Shown: piece after piece, positions 10,935 to 20,300 of the stretch
Layout of the letters: the number at the start of each line of letters is the position of its first letter
How positions within the stretch are numbered: the first letter of the stretch is position 1
Source of the DNA: GWE2-42-39 sp963662895
Lineage (GTDB): Bacteria > Bacteroidota > Bacteroidia > Bacteroidales > Prolixibacteraceae
NCBI GenBank assembly: GCA_963662895.1
Contig: OY759981.1
Span: forward strand, 186,001 to 250,000
Direction of reading: 5' to 3'
Length of the DNA: 64,000 nt
Position numbers and translations under genes: made by a program
The notes under the pieces: generated by a model
What the model was told of the DNA's origin: nothing
Database searches by the model: none
What the model saw: the letters and a program-made list of their open reading frames with translations, nothing else

Positions 10935-11954
10935 TTACTTGGTGTTCTTTTTATAATACTTGATCATTTTCGGGATTATTTCAGAAACATCACCGGTAAT
11001 CACATAGTCGGCCACTGAATTGATCGGTGCTTCAGTATCTGTATTGATAGCAATTACCTGGGCTGATTCTTCCATCCCGGCACGGTGCTGAATTTGCCCT
11101 GAAATGCCACAGGCAATATATAATTTCGGGCGTACAGTAACACCGGTCTGTCCAATCTGGCGTTCGTGTTCCACATATCCGGCATCGACAGCGGCACGTG
11201 AAGCCCCCACTTCGCCACCAAGCACTTCTGCCAAATCATATAATAATTTAAAATTTTCTTTCGAGCCCATTCCGTAACCACCAGCAACCACAATTGGCGC
11301 GCCTTTAATGTTCACCTTACTTTTCTCCATGTGGCGTTCAATGATCTCAACTACAAAATCGGTATCCGAAACGTATTTTGAAACATCAAGTTTTACGATT
11401 TTCCCTTTGTATGTGGGAGCAAAAATTTCTTTTTTCATCACGCCTTCACGAACGGTTGCCATCTGCGGACGACATTCAGGATTAATGATGGTTGCAATGA
11501 TGTTACCTCCAAATGCCGGGCGGATCTGGTACAACAGCTTTTCGTAAACCTTTCCTTGTTTTTTATCTTCATGACTGCCAATTACAAGGCTGGTACAGTC
11601 GGCTGTTAAACCGCTATGCAAAGCCGAAGAAACACGTGGTCCCAAATCACGGCCAATAGATGAAGCGCCCAGTAATGCAACCTGTGGCTTCTGTTCTTTG
11701 AATAGTTTTACAACAATTGACATGTGAGGCAAAGTGCTGTACGGAGCCAGACGGGCATCGTCTGCTACATATAAAACATCCACTCCGTAAGGAAAAATGT
11801 CTTTTTCAATTCCGTCCAACTGACTGCCAATAGCAATGGCCTCCAACTTACAGTTTAATTCGTTGGCCAACGATTTTCCTTTTGTCAGCAACTCCTGGCT
11901 AACTTCAGCAACCTGACCGTCTTCTATTTCGCAATATACAAATACACTGTCCAT
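10935..11954 (-). CDS. etfA: electron transfer flavoprotein subunit alpha
   Basis: This 339-residue subunit is the FAD-binding half of ETF, which carries electrons from the acyl-CoA dehydrogenase. The C-terminal FAD domain has the family signature GASRAAVDAGYVEHERQIGQTG, followed by PKLYIACGISGQIQH and an AINTDTEAPI segment. The N-terminal domain covers about residues 1-190. It lies 17 bp after etfB and 26 bp before the dehydrogenase, so the three are co-transcribed. Length is normal for the family. Confidence 0.96.
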   Translation of the reverse strand: MDSVFVYCEIEDGQVAEVSQELLTKGKSLANELNCKLEAIAIGSQLDGIEKDIFPYGVDVLYVADDARLAPYSTLPHMSIVVKLFKEQKPQVALLGASSIGRDLGPRVSSALHSGLTADCTSLVIGSHEDKKQGKVYEKLLYQIRPAFGGNIIATIINPECRPQMATVREGVMKKEIFAPTYKGKIVKLDVSKYVSDTDFVVEIIERHMEKSKVNIKGAPIVVAGGYGMGSKENFKLLYDLAEVLGGEVGASRAAVDAGYVEHERQIGQTGVTVRPKLYIACGISGQIQHRAGMEESAQVIAINTDTEAPINSVADYVITGDVSEIIPKMIKYYKKNTK

Positions 11955-11971
11955 AAAATTTCGTGTTAAAA

Positions 11972-12847
11972 TTAACCAATAGTGTGACTTTCAATTAACT
12001 CTCTCATCAGTTGATCGATATCGCTATCAGCCGAAGAAACCTCCTTTGCTTCTTTAGCCTGAAGGATGACATTCTCAATTGTTTTTACTTTGGTTGGCGA
12101 GCCCGACAGACCAAGTTCTTCAGGATTCGATTCAATATCGTTCACCGTCCATTCCTGAATGTTCAGATACGGACGATCGTTATACAGGTGCATGTAATCT
12201 TCGTTCGAATTCTGAAGTTCGGAAACGGTTTTGGCGTGTTTGCATTTCATCAGCAATTTAGCATTGCGGGTACGACAGTCGGGAGCCGAACCGTTTACTG
12301 TGATAACCAATGGCATCGGGCAACTGACAATTTCAACACCTCGTTCGAGACGACGTTTCATAATAATTTTTTTGCCGGAGATCTCTTTTACCTCCTCTAC
12401 ATAAGTAACCTGCGGTAACCCAAGTTTTTCAGCAACCTGTGGACCAACCTGTGCTGTATCTCCATCAATAGCCTGGCGACCGGCAATAATCATATCAAAA
12501 TCTCCAATTTTTTTCAAAGCCTGACTTAAAGCATACGATGTAGCCAACGTGTCGGAACCTGCAAATGCACGGTCGGTAAGTAAAATACCATCATCGGCAC
12601 CCCGGAACATCCCTTCACGGATGATTTCGGCAGCACGCCCCGGCCCCATTGTCAAAATAGTAATAGTGGTACCCGGAAAATTGTCTTTAATACGTAAAGC
12701 CTGTTCCAGCGCATTTAAATCTTCAGGATTAAAAATTGCCGGCAAGGCAGCACGATTGACGGTACCGTCAGCTTTCATCGCATCCTTGCCAACGTTCCTT
12801 GTATCAGGAACCTGCTTGGCCAAAACGATAATTTTATAACCTTTCAT
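11972..12847 (-). CDS. etfB: electron transfer flavoprotein subunit beta
   Basis: This 291-residue subunit pairs with EtfA. It opens with KIIVLAKQVPDTRNV and carries the adenine-nucleotide-binding pattern, including AGRQAIDGDTAQVGPQVAEKLGLPQVTYVEE. It is the first gene of the operon, with a consensus promoter about 210 bp upstream. Together with the dehydrogenase it forms an acyl-CoA oxidation electron route; whether it serves beta-oxidation or an anaerobic reductive pathway is not decidable here. Confidence 0.96.
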   Translation of the reverse strand: MKGYKIIVLAKQVPDTRNVGKDAMKADGTVNRAALPAIFNPEDLNALEQALRIKDNFPGTTITILTMGPGRAAEIIREGMFRGADDGILLTDRAFAGSDTLATSYALSQALKKIGDFDMIIAGRQAIDGDTAQVGPQVAEKLGLPQVTYVEEVKEISGKKIIMKRRLERGVEIVSCPMPLVITVNGSAPDCRTRNAKLLMKCKHAKTVSELQNSNEDYMHLYNDRPYLNIQEWTVNDIESNPEELGLSGSPTKVKTIENVILQAKEAKEVSSADSDIDQLMRELIESHTIG

Positions 12848-13059
12848 GAATTTATAATTTGTTTTTTAAATTGCCACATGGAAATTGCATGGATGCTGTA
12901 ATCATCCTATTTTGCAATTATACTGACCATGCTCAATTTACTGTTTATTAATTTTTCGAATAGTTAGTTGTTTCTCCTGTTCATTAATATGGTTATTTTC
13001 TCCTGTTTCCATACATGAAAACCCGTTGAAAACTTCGATCTTCAATTAAACAAAGCAGG

Positions 13060-13091
13060 CAAATATAGCCAAACCACCTCAAGAAATCAAA
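13060..13091 (-). promoter_or_regulatory. promoter of the etfB-etfA-acd operon
   Basis: On the minus strand there is TTTG (13091-13088), 20 nt, then TATATTTG (13067-13060), an exact fit to the Bacteroidota consensus. The predicted start gives a leader of about 205 nt before etfB. The rest of 12848-13377 shows no gene. Confidence 0.65.
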
Positions 13092-13377
13092 GGATGGGAA
13101 GGGAAGAGAAAAATTCAATAAAAATGAATCCAGCCATTTCCTGTCCCGACTGGAAAAGAATCGGAATAAAGTAATGCGGAATATCTTGCTCTGTCATACT
13201 TTAAAACAATCACCCTGATTCGTCAAAAAATCTCATCATCTGAAATTTCTGCTGCAATTTAAAATCATTTTAATCTGCCTTTGTCCTTCTATCATTTCTC
13301 AAAAAAATTCAGAAACAGGTATAAAAATCATTCCATTGAGATGTTTTACAATACAAAACAACTTTAAAAGTATTTTA

Positions 13378-13385
13378 TACTTTTG
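13378..13385 (+). promoter_or_regulatory. -7 box of the GH127-GH51 pair
   Basis: TACTTTTG at 13378-13385 matches TAnnTTTG and lies 22 nt before the ATG at 13408. This implies a very short leader. No good -33 TTTG is seen at the right spacing. Confidence 0.4.
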
Positions 13386-13407
13386 TATAAAAATAACAGA
13401 ACCTGCT

Positions 13408-15360
13408 ATGAAAAAAATTATTCCCCTGTGTTTTTTGATCCTCATACTCGTTTCCGGATGCAAAAAAACGCCTGAAAAAAATGATGACCACAGCAATGGA
13501 TATTCAATTCGTGGAGTTCCGTTTTATGAAGTAAAGATCAGTGACAATTTCTGGTCTCCAAAAATTGAAACGAACCGGAAGGTAACTATCCCCGCCTCAT
13601 TTTCCAAATGCGAAGAAATGGGACGAATGGACAATTTCCTGATTGCAGGCGGCAAAATGAAAGGCAAAGTAAAAGGAGCGATGCCCTTTGATGATACCGA
13701 TGTGTACAAAATTACAGAAGGGGCTTCCTATTCGATGTGCACATCGCCTGATCCCAAAATGGATGCTTACCTGGATTCAATCATTGAAATTATTAAAACA
13801 GGTCAGGAAGCTGATGGCTACCTGACCACTTACAAAACGATCGACTCGAGTTACGCACCAGCGCATTGGTGCCCGGCAGGCGGGAAGTGGAAAAATCTGG
13901 AATGCAGTCATGAGTTATATAACAGCGGACACCTGTTTGAGGCTGCTTCCGCTCATTACCTGGCTACCGGGAAAACAAGTTTCCTCAATATTGCGACAAA
14001 AAATGCTGATTTACTGGTAAAGGTTTTCGGAGCCGAAGGGAACAATCAGGTACCAGGACACCAAATCGTTGAAACAGGACTGATCAAACTTTACCAGATT
14101 ACCCATAAACAGGAATATCTTGATTTAGCCCGGCATTTTCTGGGTACCCGGGGCGACAGCACCAAACGTAAACCATGGGGGCCTTATAATCAAGACCATC
14201 TCCCTGTTACCAGACAAGAAGAAGCTGTTGGACATGCCGTTCGTGCGGCTTACATGTACTCAGGAATGACTGATATTGCCGGGTTATACAATGACGAAGC
14301 ATATAAAAATGCCATTGACAAAATATGGGAAAATATTGTTTTCAAAAAACTATATATTACCGGAGGGATCGGGTCACGGCATCAAGGTGAAGCTTTTGGC
14401 GACAATTACGAACTGCCCAACCTTACTGCATACAATGAAACCTGCGCGGCTATTGCCAACGTGTACTGGAACTATCGCATGTTCCTGCTTCATGGAGATG
14501 CCAAATACATTGATGTACTTGAACGGAGTCTGTACAACGGTGTTATCTCGGGAGTTGGACTTGACGGAAAAACTTTCTTCTATCCCAATCCGCTTGAATG
14601 TGATATGAAATACCCGTTTAACCAAGGTTCGTCCGAACGACAGCCCTGGTTCGACTGCTCATGCTGCCCGACAAACCTGTGCCGTTTTATGCCCTCCATT
14701 CCCGGGTACATTTATGCCCAATCGAAAAATAAGCTGTATGTCAACCTTTTTATTCAAAGTTCTTCGGAAATCAATATTGCAGGTAGCCTGCTAACGGTCC
14801 GGCAAGAGACCGGATATCCGTGGAAAGGGAACATCAGCATACAACTTTCTCCTCAAAAAGAATCGGAATTTACATTATGCCTGCGTATACCCGGCTGGGC
14901 AGAGAACAAACCTGTCCCCGGTGATTTGTACAGCTACGAAAATTCTACAAACGAACCCGTCACAATAAGAATAAACGGGGAACCTGTTAAATATAAAAAA
15001 GAAAACGGCTATGCAACTTTAACACGAAAATGGAAAAAAGGCGACCGTATTGAATACGGGATCCCGATGGAGGTCAACAAAGTAAAAGCAAATGAACTGG
15101 TCGCCGACGACAGGGGGAAAGTAGCAATTGAACGTGGCCCGATCGTTTTTTGTGTTGAAGGAGCCGATAATCCGGATGTGGATAAAATCAATATCTCTTC
15201 TGAAACAAAACTTACTGCCAGTTACAATCCTGAATTATTAAACGGTGTGGAAATAATATCAGGGAATGGAAAAGCAGGAAATACATTTACAGCAATCCCT
15301 TACTATGCCTGGAATAACCGGGGAGCAAATAAGATGAAAGTCTGGTTTCCTGAAAATTAA
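13408..15360 (+). CDS. GH127 beta-L-arabinofuranosidase-like lipoprotein
   Basis: This 650-residue lipoprotein (signal LILVSGC) resembles family GH127 (formerly DUF1680), which releases beta-L-arabinofuranose using a zinc-bound cysteine nucleophile. The proposed zinc and catalytic residues are all present: E344 and C346 in NETC, and C419-C420 in CSCCPTNLC. These correspond by motif to E338, C340, C417 and C418 of Bifidobacterium HypBA1. An in-frame ATG at 13336 is possible, but the ATG at 13408 begins the signal peptide and follows a -7 box. The neighbouring GH51 gene 49 bp downstream supports a role in arabinan or arabinosylated glycan breakdown. Confidence 0.88.
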   Translation: MKKIIPLCFLILILVSGCKKTPEKNDDHSNGYSIRGVPFYEVKISDNFWSPKIETNRKVTIPASFSKCEEMGRMDNFLIAGGKMKGKVKGAMPFDDTDVYKITEGASYSMCTSPDPKMDAYLDSIIEIIKTGQEADGYLTTYKTIDSSYAPAHWCPAGGKWKNLECSHELYNSGHLFEAASAHYLATGKTSFLNIATKNADLLVKVFGAEGNNQVPGHQIVETGLIKLYQITHKQEYLDLARHFLGTRGDSTKRKPWGPYNQDHLPVTRQEEAVGHAVRAAYMYSGMTDIAGLYNDEAYKNAIDKIWENIVFKKLYITGGIGSRHQGEAFGDNYELPNLTAYNETCAAIANVYWNYRMFLLHGDAKYIDVLERSLYNGVISGVGLDGKTFFYPNPLECDMKYPFNQGSSERQPWFDCSCCPTNLCRFMPSIPGYIYAQSKNKLYVNLFIQSSSEINIAGSLLTVRQETGYPWKGNISIQLSPQKESEFTLCLRIPGWAENKPVPGDLYSYENSTNEPVTIRINGEPVKYKKENGYATLTRKWKKGDRIEYGIPMEVNKVKANELVADDRGKVAIERGPIVFCVEGADNPDVDKINISSETKLTASYNPELLNGVEIISGNGKAGNTFTAIPYYAWNNRGANKMKVWFPEN

Positions 15361-15409
15361 CACCTAAAAAAAACTCTAACTTTTTAAAATAACAATAAAA
15401 ACAGAACTC

Positions 15410-16942
15410 ATGATGAAAAACTTAGCTTACACAATTATCCTGATCTTTTCGGTTAGTCTCGCCCCGTTCGCTCAAAACACGGTGACGATCCACATGGATA
15501 AAACAGGGCCAACAATCAATAAAGAAATTTACGGCCATTTTGCTGAACATCTCGGACACTGCATTTACGGCGGAATTTATGTTGGAGAAGGCTCAGAAAT
15601 ACCCAATATCAACGGCTACCGCGAAGATGTAGTTTACGCTCTGAAAGACATGAAAATACCTGTTCTACGCTGGCCGGGAGGTTGTTTTGCCGACACTTAC
15701 CACTGGAAAGACGGTATTGGTCCCCAACAATCAAGACCTTCGATGGTTAATGTCCACTGGGGAAATGTAACCGAAGACAATAGTTTTGGTACGCATGAAT
15801 TCCTGAATTTCTGTGAACTCATCAATACAGAGCCATATATCAGTCTGAACGTTGGCTCCGGAACAGTACAGGAAGCAGCCGAATGGGTCGAATATGTAAC
15901 CTCCGGCAATGTCAGTCCCATGACAGACCTTCGGAAAAAAAACGGTCGCGAAAAACCATGGAACGTAAAATACTGGGGCATTGGAAATGAAAGCTGGGGC
16001 TGTGGCGGCGACATGACCCCTGAATACTATTCTGATCTGTTCAAACGTTATGCTTCCTTCTCAAAAGGGGCGAACTACAAGATTGCCTGCGGTGCCAACA
16101 GCGGTGACTACAATTGGACAGATGTAATAATGAACAATACTAAAAACAAAAGGAACCTGATACAGGGACTGTCGTTACATTATTATACTATTACATACGA
16201 CTGGGGCCACAAAGGTTCGGCAACGAATTTCGACGAGAAAGAGTGGTTCCTCTCCCTCAGCAAAACACAGAAAATGGACGAACTTATAAACAGGCATTCT
16301 ACTATTATGAATAAATACGACCCCGGGAAAAAAATCGGATTGATTGTTGACGAATGGGGCAACTGGTTCGATGTTGAGCCGGGAACAAATCCGGGGTTCC
16401 TGTACCAGCAAAACACACTTCGAGATGCACTGGTTGCCGGGATTAACCTGAATATTTTCAACGCACATGCCGACCGTGTAAAAATGGCCAACATTGCCCA
16501 AACAGTAAATGTACTTCAATCGGTTATCCTGACCAAAGGCGAACAAATGGTCCTAACCCCTACTTATTATATATTTAAAATGTATGCTGTACACCAGGAT
16601 GCCACTCTCGTCCCGCTTAACCTCGAATGTGAAGATTACACCTTCGACGGACAATCGATACCTGCCGTAAATGCTTCGGCATCGATCAAAGACGGGATAC
16701 TTAGCATTACCCTGTGCAACCTCAATCCGAATAAAACAATTCCTGTCAACTGTATTTTAACCGGCCAGGAATTTTCCTCGGTCAGCGGGCAAATCATAAC
16801 CGGGAAAAACATGAATGACTACAACGATTTTGGAAAAAACGAAACCGTTACGTTAAAATCGTTTGACGTGAAAAAGCCGAAAGATGGAAGACTGACCATT
16901 GACCTGCCTTCGAAATCGGTGATACTGGTACAACTGAGATAA
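15410..16942 (+). CDS. GH51 alpha-L-arabinofuranosidase, secreted
   Basis: This is a 510-residue enzyme with a signal peptide ending near APFAQ. The body shows the GH51 pattern: YGHFAEHLG near the start, VLRWPGGCFADTYHW, the acid/base Glu in WGIGNESWG (about residue 194), and the nucleophile Glu in VDEWGNW (about residue 315). A C-terminal beta-sandwich closes the protein. It cleaves alpha-linked L-arabinofuranose residues, probably in the periplasm. It forms a pair with the GH127 gene, covering the alpha and beta arabinofuranosyl linkages. Confidence 0.93.
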   Translation: MMKNLAYTIILIFSVSLAPFAQNTVTIHMDKTGPTINKEIYGHFAEHLGHCIYGGIYVGEGSEIPNINGYREDVVYALKDMKIPVLRWPGGCFADTYHWKDGIGPQQSRPSMVNVHWGNVTEDNSFGTHEFLNFCELINTEPYISLNVGSGTVQEAAEWVEYVTSGNVSPMTDLRKKNGREKPWNVKYWGIGNESWGCGGDMTPEYYSDLFKRYASFSKGANYKIACGANSGDYNWTDVIMNNTKNKRNLIQGLSLHYYTITYDWGHKGSATNFDEKEWFLSLSKTQKMDELINRHSTIMNKYDPGKKIGLIVDEWGNWFDVEPGTNPGFLYQQNTLRDALVAGINLNIFNAHADRVKMANIAQTVNVLQSVILTKGEQMVLTPTYYIFKMYAVHQDATLVPLNLECEDYTFDGQSIPAVNASASIKDGILSITLCNLNPNKTIPVNCILTGQEFSSVSGQIITGKNMNDYNDFGKNETVTLKSFDVKKPKDGRLTIDLPSKSVILVQLR

Positions 16943-16956
16943 GAAACCAAATAGAA

Positions 16957-17005
16957 AAAATCAGGCTTTTTTCCTTTAATCACCAAAGGAAAGGGCTTGA
17001 TTTTT
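16957..17005 (+). terminator. terminator after GH51 gene
   Basis: AAATCAGGC...TTCCTTT pairs with AAAGGAA...GGCTTGATTT around AATCACC, giving a long imperfect stem followed by TTTTTCG. It lies 15 bp after the stop codon. The rest of the gap to 17301 is AT-rich with no gene and no clear promoter. Confidence 0.8.
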
Positions 17006-17301
17006 CGTTTTTATAAAACTTCTTCTTCTTCGACTGATTCCTTCAAAATCGAAAAATTTAATTTTACAATGATAATCAGACAGTTCAAGGTCGATCATCT
17101 CCTATTAAAAGAATAAAAAGAAAAAATGTTTTAAAATTTCTTTTGAATAAAAAAATATTTTAAGTACTTTTAATCGTCTTATTAAGTGTTCTACCCTATT
17201 TATTATTAGGATAACACCTTGTTTTAATTAATTTTTCGCCCGTTCTTAAACATAAAATAAGAAATTATATAAAGTAAGGAATAATTGACCATCCCCAAGA
17301 A

Positions 17302-20300
17302 ATGGATAAAAATTTCCACATATCAATAATAATTATGTTGCTATGTTTGACTTTTGCAAGCATGGAGCATGCATATCCCCGGACTTATCCGGGTGAGAAT
17401 ACACATGTAGTTTTAGAAAAAGGCCAGCTAACATCGAGCTGGCCTGGTAAAGAAAGGTCACATCAACTTATTTTTTCTCCGGTTTTTTCTGATGCCCTGA
17501 ACCACCTGTATAACAGGTTTGAAACATCACAGGCAACAACATTAACCTGTACAAAAAATGATGTGTCCTGCCCGGGAGGAAAAGATGGAAGCATTGACCT
17601 GGATATTCCCTCAACAAAAACGGTTCAAAGTATTCTATGGGAGGATGGCAATGGTTATAGTGAAACAACAGAAGATATTTTCGGGTTAACTGCAGGCAAC
17701 TATACCGTTACGGTTACCTACACAGATGGAACGTCGGAAACCCTAACCGTAACAATTGATGAACCGGTAGCACCATTAACAATTTCCACCCAGCCGGCTA
17801 ATACAACAGCTTGCGCCGGTTCTGTAATAACTTTTAACGTCGTTGTTTCAGGGGGAAGCGGCTCATATACCTTCACCTGGCAGCGAAAAAAACCGAATGA
17901 AAGCACGTTTACAGACATCCCTGCTTCGGAAACAAATGTAATATATCCCACCCCGGGAGAAATTCAAATCGGAGATGTGGGTAATTCAGATGCCCCGGAC
18001 GGGGCTCAATACCAGGTTATGGTGTCAGATGGTTGTTCTATGGTCGCTTCTACGCCCGTGCCCCTGACTGTTAACCGGATCACAGGAATAATTGCCTCGG
18101 AAACAACCCCTTCGGAAAGCAATGTTACTATTTGCGGGGAGGATAATTTTTCGTACACTGTGACTACATCGGGAACAACTCCGGTTAGTTACCAATGGAA
18201 AAAATACAACAACAGTTTGGGTACGTGGGAAGATATTCTTGACGGGGGAGTCATTTCAGGGGCTACCACCAACCAGCTAACTTTTACAGCGGCTACCACT
18301 GCAGAAAGCGGGGAATACCTGGTCGTTGTTACCTTCCCCTTGCCGGCGGGAACAACCTGCGAGTTGGGCAGTGATACAATACCGAGGGAATTAACGGTCC
18401 TCCAAAAACAATTACAGGCCCCGGTAATTTCATCTGACCAGGTAATTTGTCCCGGCTCGGTACCGGCACCACTAACAGCAACAGCAGCAAGCGGAGGAAG
18501 TGGTACATATAATTACCAGTGGCAATCGTCGGCAGATAGTATAAACTGGTCGGATATTACAGGAGAAACCAATCTTAATTACAGTCCTCCTGCTCTAACT
18601 GATACAACTTACTATCAACTAGTTGTTACCGATCCCGGCTTATCATCCTGCGCAACTGACTTAAGCAATATCATCCAAGTTGCTGTTTACCCGGAACCTA
18701 CAGTCATTAATCCGGGAGATCAAACGTACTGCCAGGGTGAACAAACGCCTGATATTCCGTTAACCGGTTATCCGGCTGGTGTTACTTTTAATATTACCGG
18801 CGGGGCGGCAGTGGGACTGTATGACAAAACCTGGGTAACAAAAATTCCTTCGTTCACGGCCAGCAACGCAGGGACAGCAACCGTTTCCATTACGCCATGG
18901 GCCAACGGGTGCAGCGGCGTTCCCATTAATTTTACCATTACGGTTACTTCCCTGCCCAATGTATCCGTAGCCCCCCCATTGTCAACGATTTGTTCCGGGG
19001 AAAGCACCAATATTTCCTTATCCAGTCCGCCTCCGGCTTCGACAAGTGTGACATTCAGTTGGACTGTGACCGACATCACCCCCGCAAGCAGTATTACCGG
19101 GGCTTCGGCAGGCAATGGTACCCAAATAGCGCAAACGCTGGTCAACACAACAACCACTAATGCCACGGTGACCTACCAGGTTACTCCTAAGGATGGCAAT
19201 TGCCCGGGTATTCCTGTTGATGTGGAAGTTACCGTTCTGCCGCCAATGACTGCAACAATCCAGGCAGATGGTACAGCCACGGCCTGCCAGACAGATGCTT
19301 CCTCCCCCACCATAACATTCACGGGGAGCGGGGGGGCAACGCCCTACACGTTTACCTATAACATAAATAACGGGGCCAACCAAACCGTAACAACCAGTTC
19401 CGGGAACAGCGTTACCATTAATGCCCCCACAACCAGCTACGGGGTTTTTAATTACAACCTGCTTGGTATAAGCGACAGCAAGCATTGCAGTAACCCAGGA
19501 ACAGGAACTGCCACGGTAATAATTAACCCTTTACCGGTGCTGAGCAGTACATTAACCCCCTCAGGAATTTGTAATAATGATTTGTTTTCGTATACCCCCA
19601 CCTGCGATATTTCCGGAACGACTTTTGAATGGACCCGCGCTGAAGTGCCAGGTATCAGTGACGCCGCTCGTACCGAATCCGGGGCAATAAATGAACACCT
19701 TGAAAACACGACCAACAACCCGGTAGCAGTAACTTATACCTTTACCCTTACCTCGCCGGAAGGTTGTGTAAATACCCAGGATGTAGTGGTGGTAGTTACG
19801 CGTACTCCGCATTTAACAAGCACCTATACACCTGACCCCATCTGTGGCGGAACATTATTTTCCTACGAACCTACGAGTGAAGTTTCCGGAACAATTTTCC
19901 CATGGAAGCGGGAGGCCGTACCGGGGATCAGTAACCCGTCGGCCAGCGGGACAGGCAATCCGAATGAGGTATTAATTAACACCACTTCCATACCCCAAGC
20001 AGTCGTTTACGAATACACCCTGAGTTCCAACGATTGTGTAAACCCGGTAACATTTCCGGTACAGGTAGTGGTTAAGCAGGTGCCCGAAGTAACGGCATGG
20101 GCTTCAGAAAACGGTATTTGCGTGGGGGAAAGTATCGATCTGTTTTCAAGCTCGAATCTTGCCTATACAAATTTACCGGATACTCTTTTTGCTGATAACT
20201 TTGAAGGTTCGGGCACGGGTTGGACAAAGACCTGGGATGACAGCCAAGCAGCCTGGACCATTCAAAATGACAACTATAAATATAAATATGGTTGGTGGAA

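Noticed and set aside
18768..19812. Overlapping minus-strand frames inside the adhesin gene
   Set aside because: They are antisense shadows of a Thr/Pro/Gly-rich coding sequence, without signals or family features.
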